From Pseudomonas sp. PB106 (lineage in GTDB: Bacteria; Pseudomonadota; Gammaproteobacteria; Pseudomonadales; Pseudomonadaceae): a stretch of 64,000 nt of DNA. Below the pieces are notes generated by a model. That model worked only from the letters and a program-made list of their open reading frames with translations. It was not told where the DNA came from and ran no database searches. How positions within the stretch are numbered: the stretch's first letter is position 1; each line of letters starts with the position of its first letter. Below, piece by piece: positions 18,334-30,742 of this stretch. The stretch is from the NCBI RefSeq assembly GCF_009764645.1, contig NZ_RWIM01000118.1, positions 1-64,000 of the forward strand, in the 5' to 3' direction. A program made the translations under genes and the position numbers.

Positions 18334-20144
18334 TAGCGCGGGGTGTCCGGCAGACGCTGAACCTGACCGCTGACGAATTGTGCCCAAGGCAACTGACGCA
18401 CAACGCGTTGAGTCTGAGTCATGCCAAGGCTGCCCGATTCGCCGTCGATGCGGCTGTCCGGCAGTGCCTTGAGTTGACCCAGGCGCGGCGCCAGGCGGTA
18501 GGCGTCAACGCCCATCGCATACAGACGGCCGAGGCTGCCGGCAGCTTGCGGCCATTGTGCAACCACTTGCTGACGCAGCGGATCGCTGGTTTCCAGCAAC
18601 CATGGGGTTTCGCAGAAGCGAACGCCGTTCATGTCGTTGTACTGGTTCACGTCGCCGCTGGCGCTGTAAACGTGCGAGGTCGCATAAACAGGCACGTCAC
18701 CGGCGTACTGGAAGTTCAGCGTCGGTTTGATCTGCTGAGCCTGTTGCGGCGTTGCCGCGAGGAAGATGAACTCGATGTCCTGACGGCGCGAAGGCTGAGC
18801 GGCCACGTTGGTGCCGGCGGCGTTCTGCAGGCTCTTGGCGCGGGCTTCGCTCTGACGCAGCTGGAACATGTCGGCGATTTGCTGGGCCAGCTGCACTGGC
18901 TGATCAACACGTTCGGTGGCAACGATGCTGCCGCCATTGGCTTGCCAGTCCTGGCTGAACGCACGCAGGACGCGGTCGCCCCATTCGCCTTTCGGCACCA
19001 TGATCGCGGCGCGGTGCAGGCCGTCAGCGCGGGCGCGGCGCGAGACTTCGCGGGCCTCGTCTTCAGCGGCCAGACCAAACTGGAACAGTTGCGCCGGGCC
19101 TTGATCGCCTTCGCTGTAGTTCAACGCGAGGGTGGTGATCGGCAATTGCGGGCGAGTGCTCAGCTGTTTGACCAGTGGTTTTTCCAGTGGGCCGACGACC
19201 AGTTGCACGCCATCAGCCTGGGCCTTGCGGTAGAACTCGTCCATCGAGGTCAGCTTCGAGCTGTCGTAGAACTCGATGGCAGGCGGTTTCTGTCCGGCTT
19301 GTTGCGCCTGATAGTGCGCCGCCATGAAGCCTTCACGCAGGGCCTTGCCGACCGAAGCCAATGGGCCGTCTTGTGGCAGCAGCAGGGCGATTTTGCTCAG
19401 TGGCTGGCTGGCCAGCTCTTTGAGCTTGGTCAGCGGCAGTGGCAGGTTGATCGCAGCCGGGTGCTTTGGATTCTGCGCACGCCAGGTGTCGATTGCCGCC
19501 TGCTGCTGTTCCAGGGTGCCGGCAGATTTTACGGCCAGTGCCAGACCCATCCAGCCGCCGAGATCGTCGGTGGTGTTGGGTTGCAGTTGGTCGGTCGGCA
19601 GCGAGCCAATCAGGGTCCAGATCGCTTCGTGGTTCTTGCTCGCGGCTTCGCCTTGCAACATGGGTGCGATGAACACGCGCTCGCGGGCGGCGGCAAGCGT
19701 CTGGCCATCGGCCTCAAGGGCGCGGGCGTGAACGGTGCCGGTGCGCACTTGCTGCTCTTCAGGCATTTCGCCCAGATGTTGCAGGCTCGGATGGCTCAGG
19801 GCGGTCAGCGCAGCTTTCGGCTGGTTGCGGGTCATGGCCAGCTCGGCATTCAAAGTGCTGGCGAAAATCTGCTGGCCTGGCTTGAGTTGCTCCATCGGCA
19901 CTTGTTGCAGGATCTGCGCAGACTGTCCGGCATTGCCCTGACGATAAGCCAGATCCGCCGCGCTCAGGCGCAGCAGGGCAGCTTTTTCCGGGGTTTTCGC
20001 CTGGGTAGCCTGTTCGAGCAGTTGCTCGATGCTGGCATCCGGAGTCCGTGGAAGTTCGCCAAGGCTGGAGGAAGGGGAGCTGGCGCAAGCCGCCAACAGG
20101 GCAGCGAGGCAGAGGGCAGTGAACAGCCGCAGGCAAGCGATCAT
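18333..20144 (-). CDS. lpoA: Penicillin-binding protein activator LpoA (YraM)
   Basis: The 603-residue outer-membrane lipoprotein begins with a signal peptide and lipobox (LAALLAAC). The N-terminal half is a TPR-like helical region (LRLSAADLAYRQGNAGQSAQILQQ...). The C-terminal half (about 250-600) is a periplasmic-binding-protein-like fold (KIALLLPQDGPLASVGKALREGFMAAHY, QLVVGPLEKPLVKQL). In E. coli LpoA reaches through the wall to stimulate PBP1a. It is the first gene of the minus-strand lpoA-yraN-gmhA-dolP cluster and is divergent from rsmI. Confidence 0.94.
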
Positions 20145-20354
20145 GTAAGTGTTCCTGATACTCGATCAAATTAGCGTCGAATTGTACCCAAGCACTGGCC
20201 GGGGCGCGATGTTAGTGGCGTGAAACGGACGATTTAGCTGTAGTAAATGTTGCGGTGGTGCCAAACCACGTGCAAAACCGTGGTCGCTCGAAGCGCGTCG
20301 CAAGCCTCGTGTCGCGTTACAATGGCCGCTTTTACCGATCACGAGGTGTGCGCT

Positions 20355-21227
20355 TTGACTGCTCCAGGTTCCCTGAATTCCGCTGCTGGCTCGCTTTATG
20401 TGGTGGCGACGCCCATCGGCAACCTGGACGACATCAGCGCCCGGGCACTGAAGATTCTCCGTGAAGTAGCGTTGATTGCCGCCGAAGACACCCGTCACTC
20501 GGCGCGACTGATGCAGCACTTTGGTATCGGCACGCCGTTGGCAGCCTGTCACGAACACAACGAACGAGACGAAGGTAGCCGCTTTATTACCCGTCTGCTG
20601 GCGGGCGACAACGTTGCGCTGATCTCCGATGCCGGCACGCCGCTGATTTCCGATCCGGGCTATCACCTGGTGCGTCAGGCGCGCGCCGCCGGGATCAATG
20701 TGGTGCCGGTGCCGGGTGCCTGTGCCTTGATCGCAGCACTGTCGGCGGCGGGGCTGCCATCCGATCGTTTTATCTTCGAAGGTTTTCTGCCGGCCAAGTC
20801 GGTCGGACGCAAGTCGCGCCTTGAAGCCGTTAAGGAAGAGCCGCGCACGTTGATCTTCTATGAAGCCCCGCACCGCATCCTCGAATGCCTGCAGGATATG
20901 GAAGCTGTGTTCGGTGGTGAGCGTCAGGCGTTGCTGGCCCGTGAAATCACTAAGACCTTCGAAACACTCAAGGGCTTGCCGCTGGCCGAGCTGCGCGCAT
21001 TCGTCGAATCGGACAGCAATCAGCAGCGCGGCGAATGCGTCGTGCTGGTGGCGGGCTGGACGGCGCCGGAATCCGAAGACGCCGTCAGCAGCGAAGCGAT
21101 GCGCGTCCTTAATCTGCTGCTCGAAGAAATGCCGCTCAAGCGCGCCGCCGCTCTGGCAGCGCAGATCACCGGCGAGCGTAAAAACGTGCTGTATCAGGTC
21201 GCGCTGGATCAGCAGAAGGGTGAGTAA
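20355..21227 (+). CDS. rsmI: 16S rRNA (cytidine1402-2'-O)-methyltransferase
   Basis: This roughly 290-residue SAM-dependent methyltransferase of the tetrapyrrole-methylase fold starts near SLYVVATPIGNLDDISARAL and contains the family signatures AAEDTRHSARLMQHFGI, SDAGTPLISDPGYHLV and PVPGACALIAALSAAGLP. It methylates the ribose of C1402 in the decoding centre. No ATG is available in the right place; TTG at 20355 sits 8 bases after GAGG, with GTG at 20346 as an alternative. TACAAT at 20318-20323 could be its -10. Confidence 0.93.
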   Translation: MTAPGSLNSAAGSLYVVATPIGNLDDISARALKILREVALIAAEDTRHSARLMQHFGIGTPLAACHEHNERDEGSRFITRLLAGDNVALISDAGTPLISDPGYHLVRQARAAGINVVPVPGACALIAALSAAGLPSDRFIFEGFLPAKSVGRKSRLEAVKEEPRTLIFYEAPHRILECLQDMEAVFGGERQALLAREITKTFETLKGLPLAELRAFVESDSNQQRGECVVLVAGWTAPESEDAVSSEAMRVLNLLLEEMPLKRAAALAAQITGERKNVLYQVALDQQKGE

Positions 21228-21298
21228 GCCGTCGCGCAGACCGGTTTGACGGCTATTAGCGCTTGTTCTTCGGCCGCTCTGCCGTTAACCTTCGCGGC

Positions 21299-21652
21299 GG
21301 AGAGTCGATCGGACAGTCGCTGCCCTCTATGAAAATTAGGGGGGGGAGGAAAGTCCGGGCTCCATAGGGCGAAGTGCCAGGTAATGCCTGGGAGGCGTGA
21401 GCCTACGGAAAGTGCCACAGAAAATAACCGCCTAAGCGCTTCGGCGCCGGTAAGGGTGAAAAGGTGCGGTAAGAGCGCACCGCACGTCTGGCAACAGTTC
21501 GTGGCTAGGTAAACCCCACTTGGAGCAAGACCAAATAGGGTCCCAAGGCGTGGCCCGCGCTGGGACCGGGTAGGTTGCTAAAGATGTCCAGTGATGGCCA
21601 TCGTAGACGAATGACTGTTCAAGACAGAACCCGGCTTACAGATCGACTCTCC
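21299..21652 (+). ncRNA. rnpB: RNase P RNA (catalytic component)
   Basis: The class A RNase P RNA core is recognisable. Its ends GGAGAGTCGATC and GATCGACTCTCC pair as P1. GAGGAAAGTCCGGGCTCC is the universal 5' P4 region, ACAGAACCCGGCTTA is the 3' P4 partner, and GTAAACCCCA and GGGTAGGTTGCTAAA are conserved internal pieces. It matures tRNA 5' ends with RnpA. It lies between rsmI and mraZ, as in other pseudomonads. A short T-run (TTTTT) follows P1. Confidence 0.96.
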
Positions 21653-21952
21653 ACCTTTTTCTTTCCCTGCTTGAATCAAAGGCAACAGGGCTGTGTAATA
21701 TCAGCAGGCCTGGTCTGAAAGTTCGGCAGCGGCAAACGCAGTAATAGCCATTTCCCACCTCGCTTCAATCAACAGCAGAAGCGCTTTTGTAATACCGAAA
21801 AAATCTTACTCTTAACAAATTACTTTAACTTTCGAGCGCAGCTTTCAGTGCTGCATCAAGTTATAGGTCAAAAGTCTGCGCCAGATTGTCGTTACGCCTC
21901 CTTTTAAGCTCCTAAATCTCCGTTCTGTAAGGGTTTTCCTTTAATCCGCGCC
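21653..21952. other. Gene-free stretch between rnpB and the mraZ promoter
   Basis: About 300 bases with no convincing frame on either strand and lower GC than the neighbours. A small GCAGC/GCTGC hairpin around 21837-21855 is the only structure noticed. It probably serves as a long upstream region for the division cluster promoter. Confidence 0.5.
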
Positions 21953-21982
21953 TTGACGGTGTGGTGGGCGCATTCCTATAGT
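21953..21982 (+). promoter_or_regulatory. Promoter of the mra/dcw cluster
   Basis: TTGACG (21953-21958), an 18-base spacer and TATAGT (21977-21982) give a good sigma70 promoter about 75 bases upstream of the mraZ GTG. Confidence 0.75.
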
Positions 21983-21988
21983 GTGCGC

Positions 21989-22014
21989 AAGTGGCGGAAA
22001 GTGGCATGAAGTGG
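21989..22014 (+). promoter_or_regulatory. MraZ operator: three AAGTGG boxes at 10-bp period
   Basis: AAGTGG occurs at 21989, 21999 and 22009, one helical turn apart and starting at the expected transcription start. MraZ proteins are known to bind three or four GTGG/TGGG-type direct repeats with 10-bp spacing in front of their own operon, so autoregulation of the cluster is inferred. Confidence 0.75.
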
Positions 22015-22056
22015 GTTTTTTGAGCTCAAAACGATAAAAATTGGAGAAACGCAGAC

Positions 22057-22512
22057 GTGTTTCGCGGAGCTAACGCTATCAGTCTCGACGCAAAGGGCCG
22101 TCTCGCTATGCCGAGCCGGTACCGTGACGAGCTCGATTCGCGCAGTTCTGGCCAATTAATCGTCACCATTGATGCCGTTGATCCGTGTCTGTGTGTCTAT
22201 CCGCTCGACGAGTGGGAAATTATTGAAACCAAGTTGCGCGCACTCCCTTCGCTTCGCGAAGAGAACCGTCGCCTGCAGCGTTTATTGATCGGCAACGCCG
22301 TCGACCTCGAGCTCGATGGCAGTGGCCGTTTTCTGGTTCCACCGCGTCTGCGCGAGTACGCCAAGCTGGATAAGCGCGCAATGCTGGTAGGCCAACTGAA
22401 CAAGTTCCAATTGTGGGACGAGGATGCATGGAACGCGGTGTCTGCCGCTGACCTTGCTGCCATTCAACAACCGGGCGCGATGCCTGATGAACTGCGTGAT
22501 TTGATCCTGTGA
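22057..22512 (+). CDS. mraZ: Transcriptional regulator MraZ
   Basis: The 151-residue protein has two AbrB-like MraZ half-domains (about 5-50: [23 protein letters not shown]; about 75-125: [23 protein letters not shown]), each with the DxxGR signature. It forms ring-shaped oligomers that bind direct repeats and represses its own operon in E. coli. It uses a GTG start, and its stop overlaps the rsmH start by four bases. Confidence 0.96.
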   Translation: MFRGANAISLDAKGRLAMPSRYRDELDSRSSGQLIVTIDAVDPCLCVYPLDEWEIIETKLRALPSLREENRRLQRLLIGNAVDLELDGSGRFLVPPRLREYAKLDKRAMLVGQLNKFQLWDEDAWNAVSAADLAAIQQPGAMPDELRDLIL

Positions 22513-23452
22513 CTATTGATAGCGGCTTTAACCACATCACCGTACTGCTTGACGAAGCCGTCGAGGCTCTCGCCGTACGTCCTGATGGCTGCTATCTGGA
22601 CGGTACGTTCGGGCGCGGCGGACACAGCCGGTTGATCCTCAGCCAGCTCGGCACCGACGGTCGGCTCATCGGATTCGACAAAGATCCTCAAGCGATTGCC
22701 ACCGGGCAAACGCTAGCGGCCGAAGACGGCCGCTTTGTCGTTGTGCAGCGCAGCTTTGCCGAGCTGGGTTCGGTGGTTGCCGAGCAAGGTCTGAGCGGCA
22801 AGGTCAGCGGCATTCTGCTTGATCTCGGCGTGTCGTCGCCGCAGCTCGACGACGCTGAGCGCGGTTTCAGTTTTCTCAACGACGGCCCGCTGGACATGCG
22901 CATGGACCCGTCCCGCGGCATCAGCGCTGCCGAGTTCGTCAACACCGCGCCGGCTGAGGAAATCGCCCGGGTGTTCAAGGAATACGGCGAAGAACGTTTC
23001 TCCGGTCGCATGGCTCGCGCCGTCGCCGAGCGTCGCGACATCAAGCCGTTCGAGCGCACCGCCGATCTGGCTGAAGTATTGAAAGTCGCCAACCCGGCGT
23101 GGGAAAAGGGCAAAAACCCAGCCACCCGTGCGTTCCAGGGTTTGCGCATTCACGTCAACAACGAACTGGGTGATCTGGAAGCCGGCCTCGAGGCGGCGCT
23201 GGATGCTCTGGAAGTGGGCGGTCGCCTGGTGGTGATCAGCTTCCACTCCCTGGAAGACCGCATCGTCAAACTGTTCATGCGCAAGCTGGTGAAAGGCGAA
23301 GCCGACAACCTGCCGCGCAACCTGCCGGTTCGCCACGTCGCGTTCGAACCGAAAATCAAAGTCCATGGCAAAGCGCAGACGGCCTCCGACGCCGAACTCA
23401 AAGCCAACCCACGTTCCCGTAGCGCCGTCATGCGCGTCGCGGAGAAGTTGCG

Positions 23453-23456
<4 letters not shown>
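22509..23456 (+). CDS. rsmH: 16S rRNA (cytosine1402-N4)-methyltransferase
   Basis: This 315-residue SAM-dependent enzyme shows [15 protein letters not shown] at the start, the SAM motif [10 protein letters not shown] near residue 37, and the catalytic region [14 protein letters not shown]. The C-terminus has the usual [14 protein letters not shown]. It acts on the same nucleotide, C1402, as RsmI encoded about 1.3 kb upstream. GTG start overlapping mraZ; its stop overlaps the ftsL GTG. Confidence 0.96.
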
Positions 23457-25484
<2,028 letters not shown>

Positions 25485-25485
<1 letters not shown>

Positions 25486-26948
25486 TGTCATTAAGTCTGA
25501 ACAAGATATTCCCCCACGCCGGCCACGATCTGTTGATCCGTGAATTGGCGCTGGACAGCCGCAACGTGCGCGCAGGCGATCTGTTCCTCGCCGTGCCTGG
25601 CGGCAAATTCGATGGCCGTGCGCACATCGCCGATGCCCTGCAACGTGGCGCGGCTGCGGTTGCTTATGAAGTCGAAGGCGCCACCGTGCTGCCGATCACC
25701 GACGTGCCGCTGATTCCGGTCAAAGGCCTGGCGGCGCAGCTGTCGGACATCGCCGGACGTTTTTACGGTGAGCCAAGCCATCACTTGAACCTGATCGGCG
25801 TGACTGGCACCAACGGCAAGACCAGCGTGACCCAATTGGTCGCGCAGGCACTGGATCTGCTCGGCCAGCATTGCGGCATCGTCGGCACCCTCGGCTCCGG
25901 CTTCCATGGCGCACTGGAAAGCGGCCTGCACACCACGCCGAATCCGATCGCCGTGCAAGCGACCCTGGGCGACCTGAAAAAGGCCGGCGCCAAAGCCGTG
26001 GCCATGGAAGTGTCGTCTCACGGTCTGGATCAGGGCCGCGTTACTGCCTTGGCGTTCGACGTCGCAGTGATGACCAACCTGTCCCGCGATCATCTGGATT
26101 ATCACGGCACCATGCAGGCGTACGCCGAGGCCAAGGCCAAGCTGTTCGCCTGGAATGACCTGAAGTGCCGCGTGGTCAACCTCGACGACGATTTCGGCCG
26201 GCAACTGGCCGCTGAAAAACGTGAGTCGCGCTTGATCACTTATAGCCTGCTCGACAGCAGCGCCTATCTGTATTGCCGCGAAGCGCAGTTCGACGACCAC
26301 GGCGTGCGCGCCACGCTGGTCACGCCGCAGGGCGAGCATCATCTGCGCAGCACGCTGCTCGGCCGTTTCAACCTGAGCAACGTCCTGGCGGCGGTCGGTG
26401 CCTTGCTCGGTCTGGATTACGCGCTCGACGAAATTCTCAAAGTGCTGCCGAAACTCGAAGGCCCGGCCGGACGTATGCAACGTCTGGGTGGCGGCACGCA
26501 GCCGTTGGTGGTGGTCGATTACGCTCACACCCCGGATGCATTGGAAAAAGTCCTGACCGCGTTGCGCCCGCACGTCAAAGGTCAACTGCTGTGCCTGTTC
26601 GGCTGTGGCGGTGACCGTGATCGCGGCAAGCGTCCGTTGATGGCTGAAGTGGTCGAGCGTCTGGCCGATCAGGTGCTGGTCACCGACGACAACCCGCGCA
26701 CCGAAGACCCAGCAGTGATTTTCGACGACATCCGCGCCGGTTTCACCGCTGTGGATAAAGTCACTTTCGTCGCTGGCCGTGGCCAGGCGATTGCGCAACT
26801 GGTCGCCGGCGCGTCCGCCGAAGACGTGATTGTCCTGGCCGGTAAAGGTCACGAGGACTATCAGGAAATCAATGGCGTGCGTCATGCCTTCTCTGATCTG
26901 GTCGAGGCTGATCACGCCCTGACCGCTTGGGAGGTGGCCCATGCTTAA
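25485..26948 (+). CDS. murE: UDP-MurNAc-L-Ala-D-Glu:meso-diaminopimelate ligase
   Basis: This 487-residue Mur ligase has the ATP-binding loop GVTGTNGKTSV near residue 105 and the C-terminal specificity motif DNPR (VTDDNPRTEDP), which marks selection of meso-diaminopimelate rather than lysine. It is cytoplasmic and adds the third residue of the stem peptide. Its start overlaps the ftsI stop and its end overlaps murF by eight bases. Confidence 0.97.
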
Positions 26949-28308
26949 GGCCTTGAAACTCAGCGAGCTGACCAACGCCCTGAATGCACGCCTGATTGCT
27001 GCCGATGCCAGTTTCGACGGCGTCAGCATCGACAGCCGTGCGATCCAGCCTGGGCAACTGTTTATTGCGTTGACCGGTCCGCGTTTCGACGGTCATGACT
27101 ATTTGAATGACGTTGCCGCCAAAGGCGCCGTCGCTGCACTGGTCGAACGTGAAGTGGCCGACAGCACCTTGCCGCAACTGCTGGTCAAGGACACCCGTCA
27201 GGCCCTCGGCCAGTTGGGCGCGCTGAACCGTGCTGCATTCACTCAGCCTGTCGCAGCGATCACCGGTTCCAGCGGCAAGACCACCGTCAAGGAAATGCTC
27301 GCGAGCATCCTGCGCACGCGCGGTCCGGTGTTGGCGACCCGTGGCAATCTGAATAACGACCTCGGCGCACCGCTGACTCTGCTCGAACTGGCCCCGGAAC
27401 ACACTTCGGCGGTGATCGAACTGGGTGCCTCGCGTCTGGGTGAAATCGCTTACACCGTCGGGCTGACCAAGCCGCACGTCGCGATCCTGAACAATGCCGG
27501 CACTGCGCACGTCGGTGAGTTTGGCGGGCCGGAAAAAATCGTCGAAGCCAAAGGCGAAATCATCGACGGACTGGCGGCTGATGGTGTTGCCGTGCTCAAC
27601 CTCGATGACAAGGCTTTCGGTATCTGGAAGACCCGTGCCGGCGCGCGCAAGGTGCTGACTTTTGCCCTGAGCAACACGCACGCGGACTTCTACGCCAGCG
27701 ATCTGAGCACCGATGCCCGTGGTTGCCCGGCCTTCAATCTGCACACACCTGAAGGTGTCGAGCGCGTTCAACTGAACCTGCTCGGCACCCACAACGTCGC
27801 CAATTCCATGGCCGCCGCGGCTGCCGCTCACGCCTTGGGCGTGTCGCTGTTCAGCATCGCCACCGGGCTTGGCGCCGTGCAACCGGTCAAGGGTCGCACC
27901 GTCGCGCAACTGGCGAAGAACGGCATGCGCGTGATCGATGACACTTACAACGCAAACCCCACCTCGATGTGCGCCGCCGTTGATATACTCGCCGGCTTTT
28001 CCGGCCGCACCGTCCTGGTGCTCGGAGATATCGGCGAGTTGGGCGATTGGGCGGAGCAGGGGCACCGCGACGTGGGCGAGTACGCCCGGGGCAAGGTTTC
28101 CGCGCTTTATGCCGTTGGGCCAAACATGGTTCACGCCGTGAACGCATTCGGTGAACAGGCGCATCACTTCGGAACGCAAGCCGAACTGATCCAGGCCCTC
28201 GACGCCGAGCAGGACACAAACACCACAATTTTGATCAAGGGTTCGCGCAGTGCAGCGATGGAAAACATCGTTGCGGCTCTGTGCGGGTCCAGTCTGGAGA
28301 AACATTAA
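26941..28308 (+). CDS. murF: UDP-MurNAc-tripeptide:D-Ala-D-Ala ligase
   Basis: The 455-residue Mur ligase has the P-loop [14 protein letters not shown] near residue 110 and the Mur family residues in [14 protein letters not shown] and [13 protein letters not shown]. It adds D-Ala-D-Ala to complete the pentapeptide precursor. It starts inside the murE coding end and its TAA overlaps the mraY ATG (TAATG), so translational coupling is likely. Confidence 0.97.
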   Translation: MLKALKLSELTNALNARLIAADASFDGVSIDSRAIQPGQLFIALTGPRFDGHDYLNDVAAKGAVAALVEREVADSTLPQLLVKDTRQALGQLGALNRAAFTQPVAAITGSSGKTTVKEMLASILRTRGPVLATRGNLNNDLGAPLTLLELAPEHTSAVIELGASRLGEIAYTVGLTKPHVAILNNAGTAHVGEFGGPEKIVEAKGEIIDGLAADGVAVLNLDDKAFGIWKTRAGARKVLTFALSNTHADFYASDLSTDARGCPAFNLHTPEGVERVQLNLLGTHNVANSMAAAAAAHALGVSLFSIATGLGAVQPVKGRTVAQLAKNGMRVIDDTYNANPTSMCAAVDILAGFSGRTVLVLGDIGELGDWAEQGHRDVGEYARGKVSALYAVGPNMVHAVNAFGEQAHHFGTQAELIQALDAEQDTNTTILIKGSRSAAMENIVAALCGSSLEKH

Positions 28309-29390
28309 TGCTGCTGCTGCTAGCGGAGTATCTGCAACAGTTCTACAAAGGCTTCGCGGTCTTTCAGTACCTGACCCTGCGCGGGATCCTCGGTGTGCTG
28401 ACCGCGCTGGTTTTGTCGCTGTGCTATGGCCCGTGGATGATCCGCACCCTGCAGAACCGTCAGATCGGGCAATCCGTGCGTAACGACGGCCCGCAATCGC
28501 ACCTGTCCAAGTCGGGTACACCGACCATGGGCGGCGCGCTGATTCTGTCTTCGATCGGCGTCAGCACGTTGCTCTGGGCTGACCTGAGCAACCGCTACGT
28601 CTGGACTGTTCTGCTGGTGACCCTGCTGTTCGGCGCCATCGGCTGGGTCGACGATTACCGCAAAGTCATCGAGAAGAACTCGCGTGGTTTGCCGAGCCGC
28701 TGGAAGTATTTCTGGCAGTCGGTGTTCGGCCTCGGTGCAGCGATCTTCCTTTATATGACCGCGTCCACTCCGGTGGAAACCACGCTGATCCTGCCGATGC
28801 TCAAGGACTACAGCATTCCGCTGGGCCTGGGCTTCATCGTGCTGACTTACTTCGTGATCGTCGGTTCGAGCAACGCGGTCAACCTGACTGACGGCCTCGA
28901 CGGTCTGGCGATCATGCCCACCGTGATGGTCGGCGGTGGCCTCGGCATCTTCTGCTACCTGTCGGGTAACGTGAAATTCGCTGAATACCTGCTGATCCCT
29001 TATGTGCCGGGCGCGGGTGAACTGATTGTGTTCTGCGGTGCGCTGATCGGTGCCGGCCTCGGCTTCCTCTGGTTCAACACCTATCCGGCGCAAGTGTTCA
29101 TGGGCGACGTCGGTGCACTGGCACTTGGCGCGGCACTGGGCACCATCGCCGTGATCGTCCGTCAGGAAATCGTCCTGTTCATCATGGGCGGCGTGTTTGT
29201 GATGGAAACCCTGTCAGTCGTCATTCAGGTTGCGTCCTTTAAGCTGACCGGTCGCCGTGTGTTCCGCATGGCGCCGATCCACCACCACTTTGAACTCAAG
29301 GGCTGGCCCGAGCCGCGCGTGATCGTCCGTTTCTGGATCATCACCGTGATTCTCGTGTTGGTTGGCCTTGCCACCCTGAAGCTGAGGTAG
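28308..29390 (+). CDS. mraY: Phospho-MurNAc-pentapeptide translocase
   Basis: This 360-residue polytopic membrane enzyme has about ten membrane segments. Conserved catalytic loops are GTPTMGG (with [15 protein letters not shown]), the DDYRK motif (GWVDDYRKV), [15 protein letters not shown] and the [10 protein letters not shown] tail. It makes lipid I at the inner membrane. The ATG at 28308 overlaps the murF stop. Confidence 0.97.
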   Translation: MLLLLAEYLQQFYKGFAVFQYLTLRGILGVLTALVLSLCYGPWMIRTLQNRQIGQSVRNDGPQSHLSKSGTPTMGGALILSSIGVSTLLWADLSNRYVWTVLLVTLLFGAIGWVDDYRKVIEKNSRGLPSRWKYFWQSVFGLGAAIFLYMTASTPVETTLILPMLKDYSIPLGLGFIVLTYFVIVGSSNAVNLTDGLDGLAIMPTVMVGGGLGIFCYLSGNVKFAEYLLIPYVPGAGELIVFCGALIGAGLGFLWFNTYPAQVFMGDVGALALGAALGTIAVIVRQEIVLFIMGGVFVMETLSVVIQVASFKLTGRRVFRMAPIHHHFELKGWPEPRVIVRFWIITVILVLVGLATLKLR

Positions 29391-29395
29391 AACGA

Positions 29396-30742
29396 GTGTC
29401 TCTGATCGCTTCTGACCACTTCCGCATCGTTGTCGGCCTCGGCAAGAGCGGCATGTCCCTGGTTCGCTTCCTGGCGAACCGGGGCACGTCGTTTGCCGTG
29501 GCGGACACGCGGGAAAATCCACCGGAACTGGCCACGCTCAAGCGTGACTATCCGCACGTGGAAGTGCGTTGTGGCGAGCTGGACGTCGAATTCCTCTGCC
29601 GTGCCGACGAGCTCTACGTGAGCCCCGGCCTGGCGCTGGCGACCCCGGCCCTGCAAGCCGCTGCGGCCCGTGGCGTGAAACTGTCCGGTGACATTGAGCT
29701 GTTCGCGCGTAACGCGCAGGCGCCGATCGTGGCCATCAGTGGTTCCAACGCGAAAAGCACCGTCACCACCCTGGTCGGCGAGATGGCGGCTGCGGCCGGC
29801 AAACGCGTCGCCGTCGGCGGCAACCTTGGCACTCCGGCGCTGGATCTGCTCCGCGACGACGTCGAGCTGTACGTGATGGAGTTGTCGAGCTTCCAGCTGG
29901 AAACCACCGACCAGCTCAACGCCGAAGTGGCTACCGTACTGAACATCAGCGAAGACCACATGGATCGCTACAGCGGTCTGCCGGCCTACCACTTGGCCAA
30001 GCACCGGATCTTCCGTGGCGCCAAGCAGTTCGTGGTCAACCGTCAGGATGCGCTGAGCCGTCCGCTGATGGGCGAGGGCCAGCCATGCTGGACCTTCGGC
30101 CTGACCAAACCGGATTTCAAGGCGTTCGGTATCCGTGAAGAAGACGGCGAGAAATATCTGGCCTTCGAATTCGAGAACCTGATGCCGGTGCGAGAACTGA
30201 AGATTCGCGGCGCCCACAATCAATCCAATGCCCTCGCGGCATTGGCGCTGGGTCATGCTGTCGGTCTGCCGTTCGATGCGATGCTCGCGGCGTTGCGCAC
30301 TTTCGCCGGTCTCGAACATCGCTGCCAGTGGGTGCGCGATCTCGACGGCGTGGCGTACTACAACGATTCCAAAGCCACTAACGTTGGCGCCGCTCTTGCC
30401 GCCATCGAAGGCTTGGGTGCGGACATCAACGGTAAGGTCATTCTGATCGCTGGTGGCGATGGCAAGGGTGTCGAGTTCAACGATTTGCGTGATCCGGTGG
30501 CGGCCAACTGCCGCGCCGTGATCCTGATGGGCCGTGACTCCGACAAGATCGGCGAGGCCATCGGCGATGCCGTGCCTTTGATTCGCGCGACCTCGCTGGT
30601 CGACGCCGTCGCACAATGCCGCGCCGCCGCCCAGCCGGGTGACGTGGTGCTGTTGTCGCCGGCCTGTGCCAGTTTCGACATGTTCAAAAATTACGAAGAC
30701 CGTGGTCACCAGTTCGTCCGCGCTGTGGAGGAACTGGCATGA
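29396..30742 (+). CDS. murD: UDP-MurNAc-L-alanine:D-glutamate ligase
   Basis: The 448-residue Mur ligase opens with a Rossmann-like domain (RIVVGLGKSGMSLVRFL). The ATP loop reads ISGSNAKSTVTTL, with Ala in place of the more usual Gly (GTNGKS), followed by the GGNLGTPAL and LSSFQLE elements. It adds D-Glu to the stem peptide. It starts with GTG, five bases after mraY, and its stop overlaps ftsW. Confidence 0.96.
   Translation: MSLIASDHFRIVVGLGKSGMSLVRFLANRGTSFAVADTRENPPELATLKRDYPHVEVRCGELDVEFLCRADELYVSPGLALATPALQAAAARGVKLSGDIELFARNAQAPIVAISGSNAKSTVTTLVGEMAAAAGKRVAVGGNLGTPALDLLRDDVELYVMELSSFQLETTDQLNAEVATVLNISEDHMDRYSGLPAYHLAKHRIFRGAKQFVVNRQDALSRPLMGEGQPCWTFGLTKPDFKAFGIREEDGEKYLAFEFENLMPVRELKIRGAHNQSNALAALALGHAVGLPFDAMLAALRTFAGLEHRCQWVRDLDGVAYYNDSKATNVGAALAAIEGLGADINGKVILIAGGDGKGVEFNDLRDPVAANCRAVILMGRDSDKIGEAIGDAVPLIRATSLVDAVAQCRAAAQPGDVVLLSPACASFDMFKNYEDRGHQFVRAVEELA

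Noticed and set aside
26869..28521. Open frame of about 550 codons on the minus strand opposite murF and mraY
   Set aside because: Shadow of two essential plus-strand genes with intact motifs; no ribosome binding site or recognisable domain.
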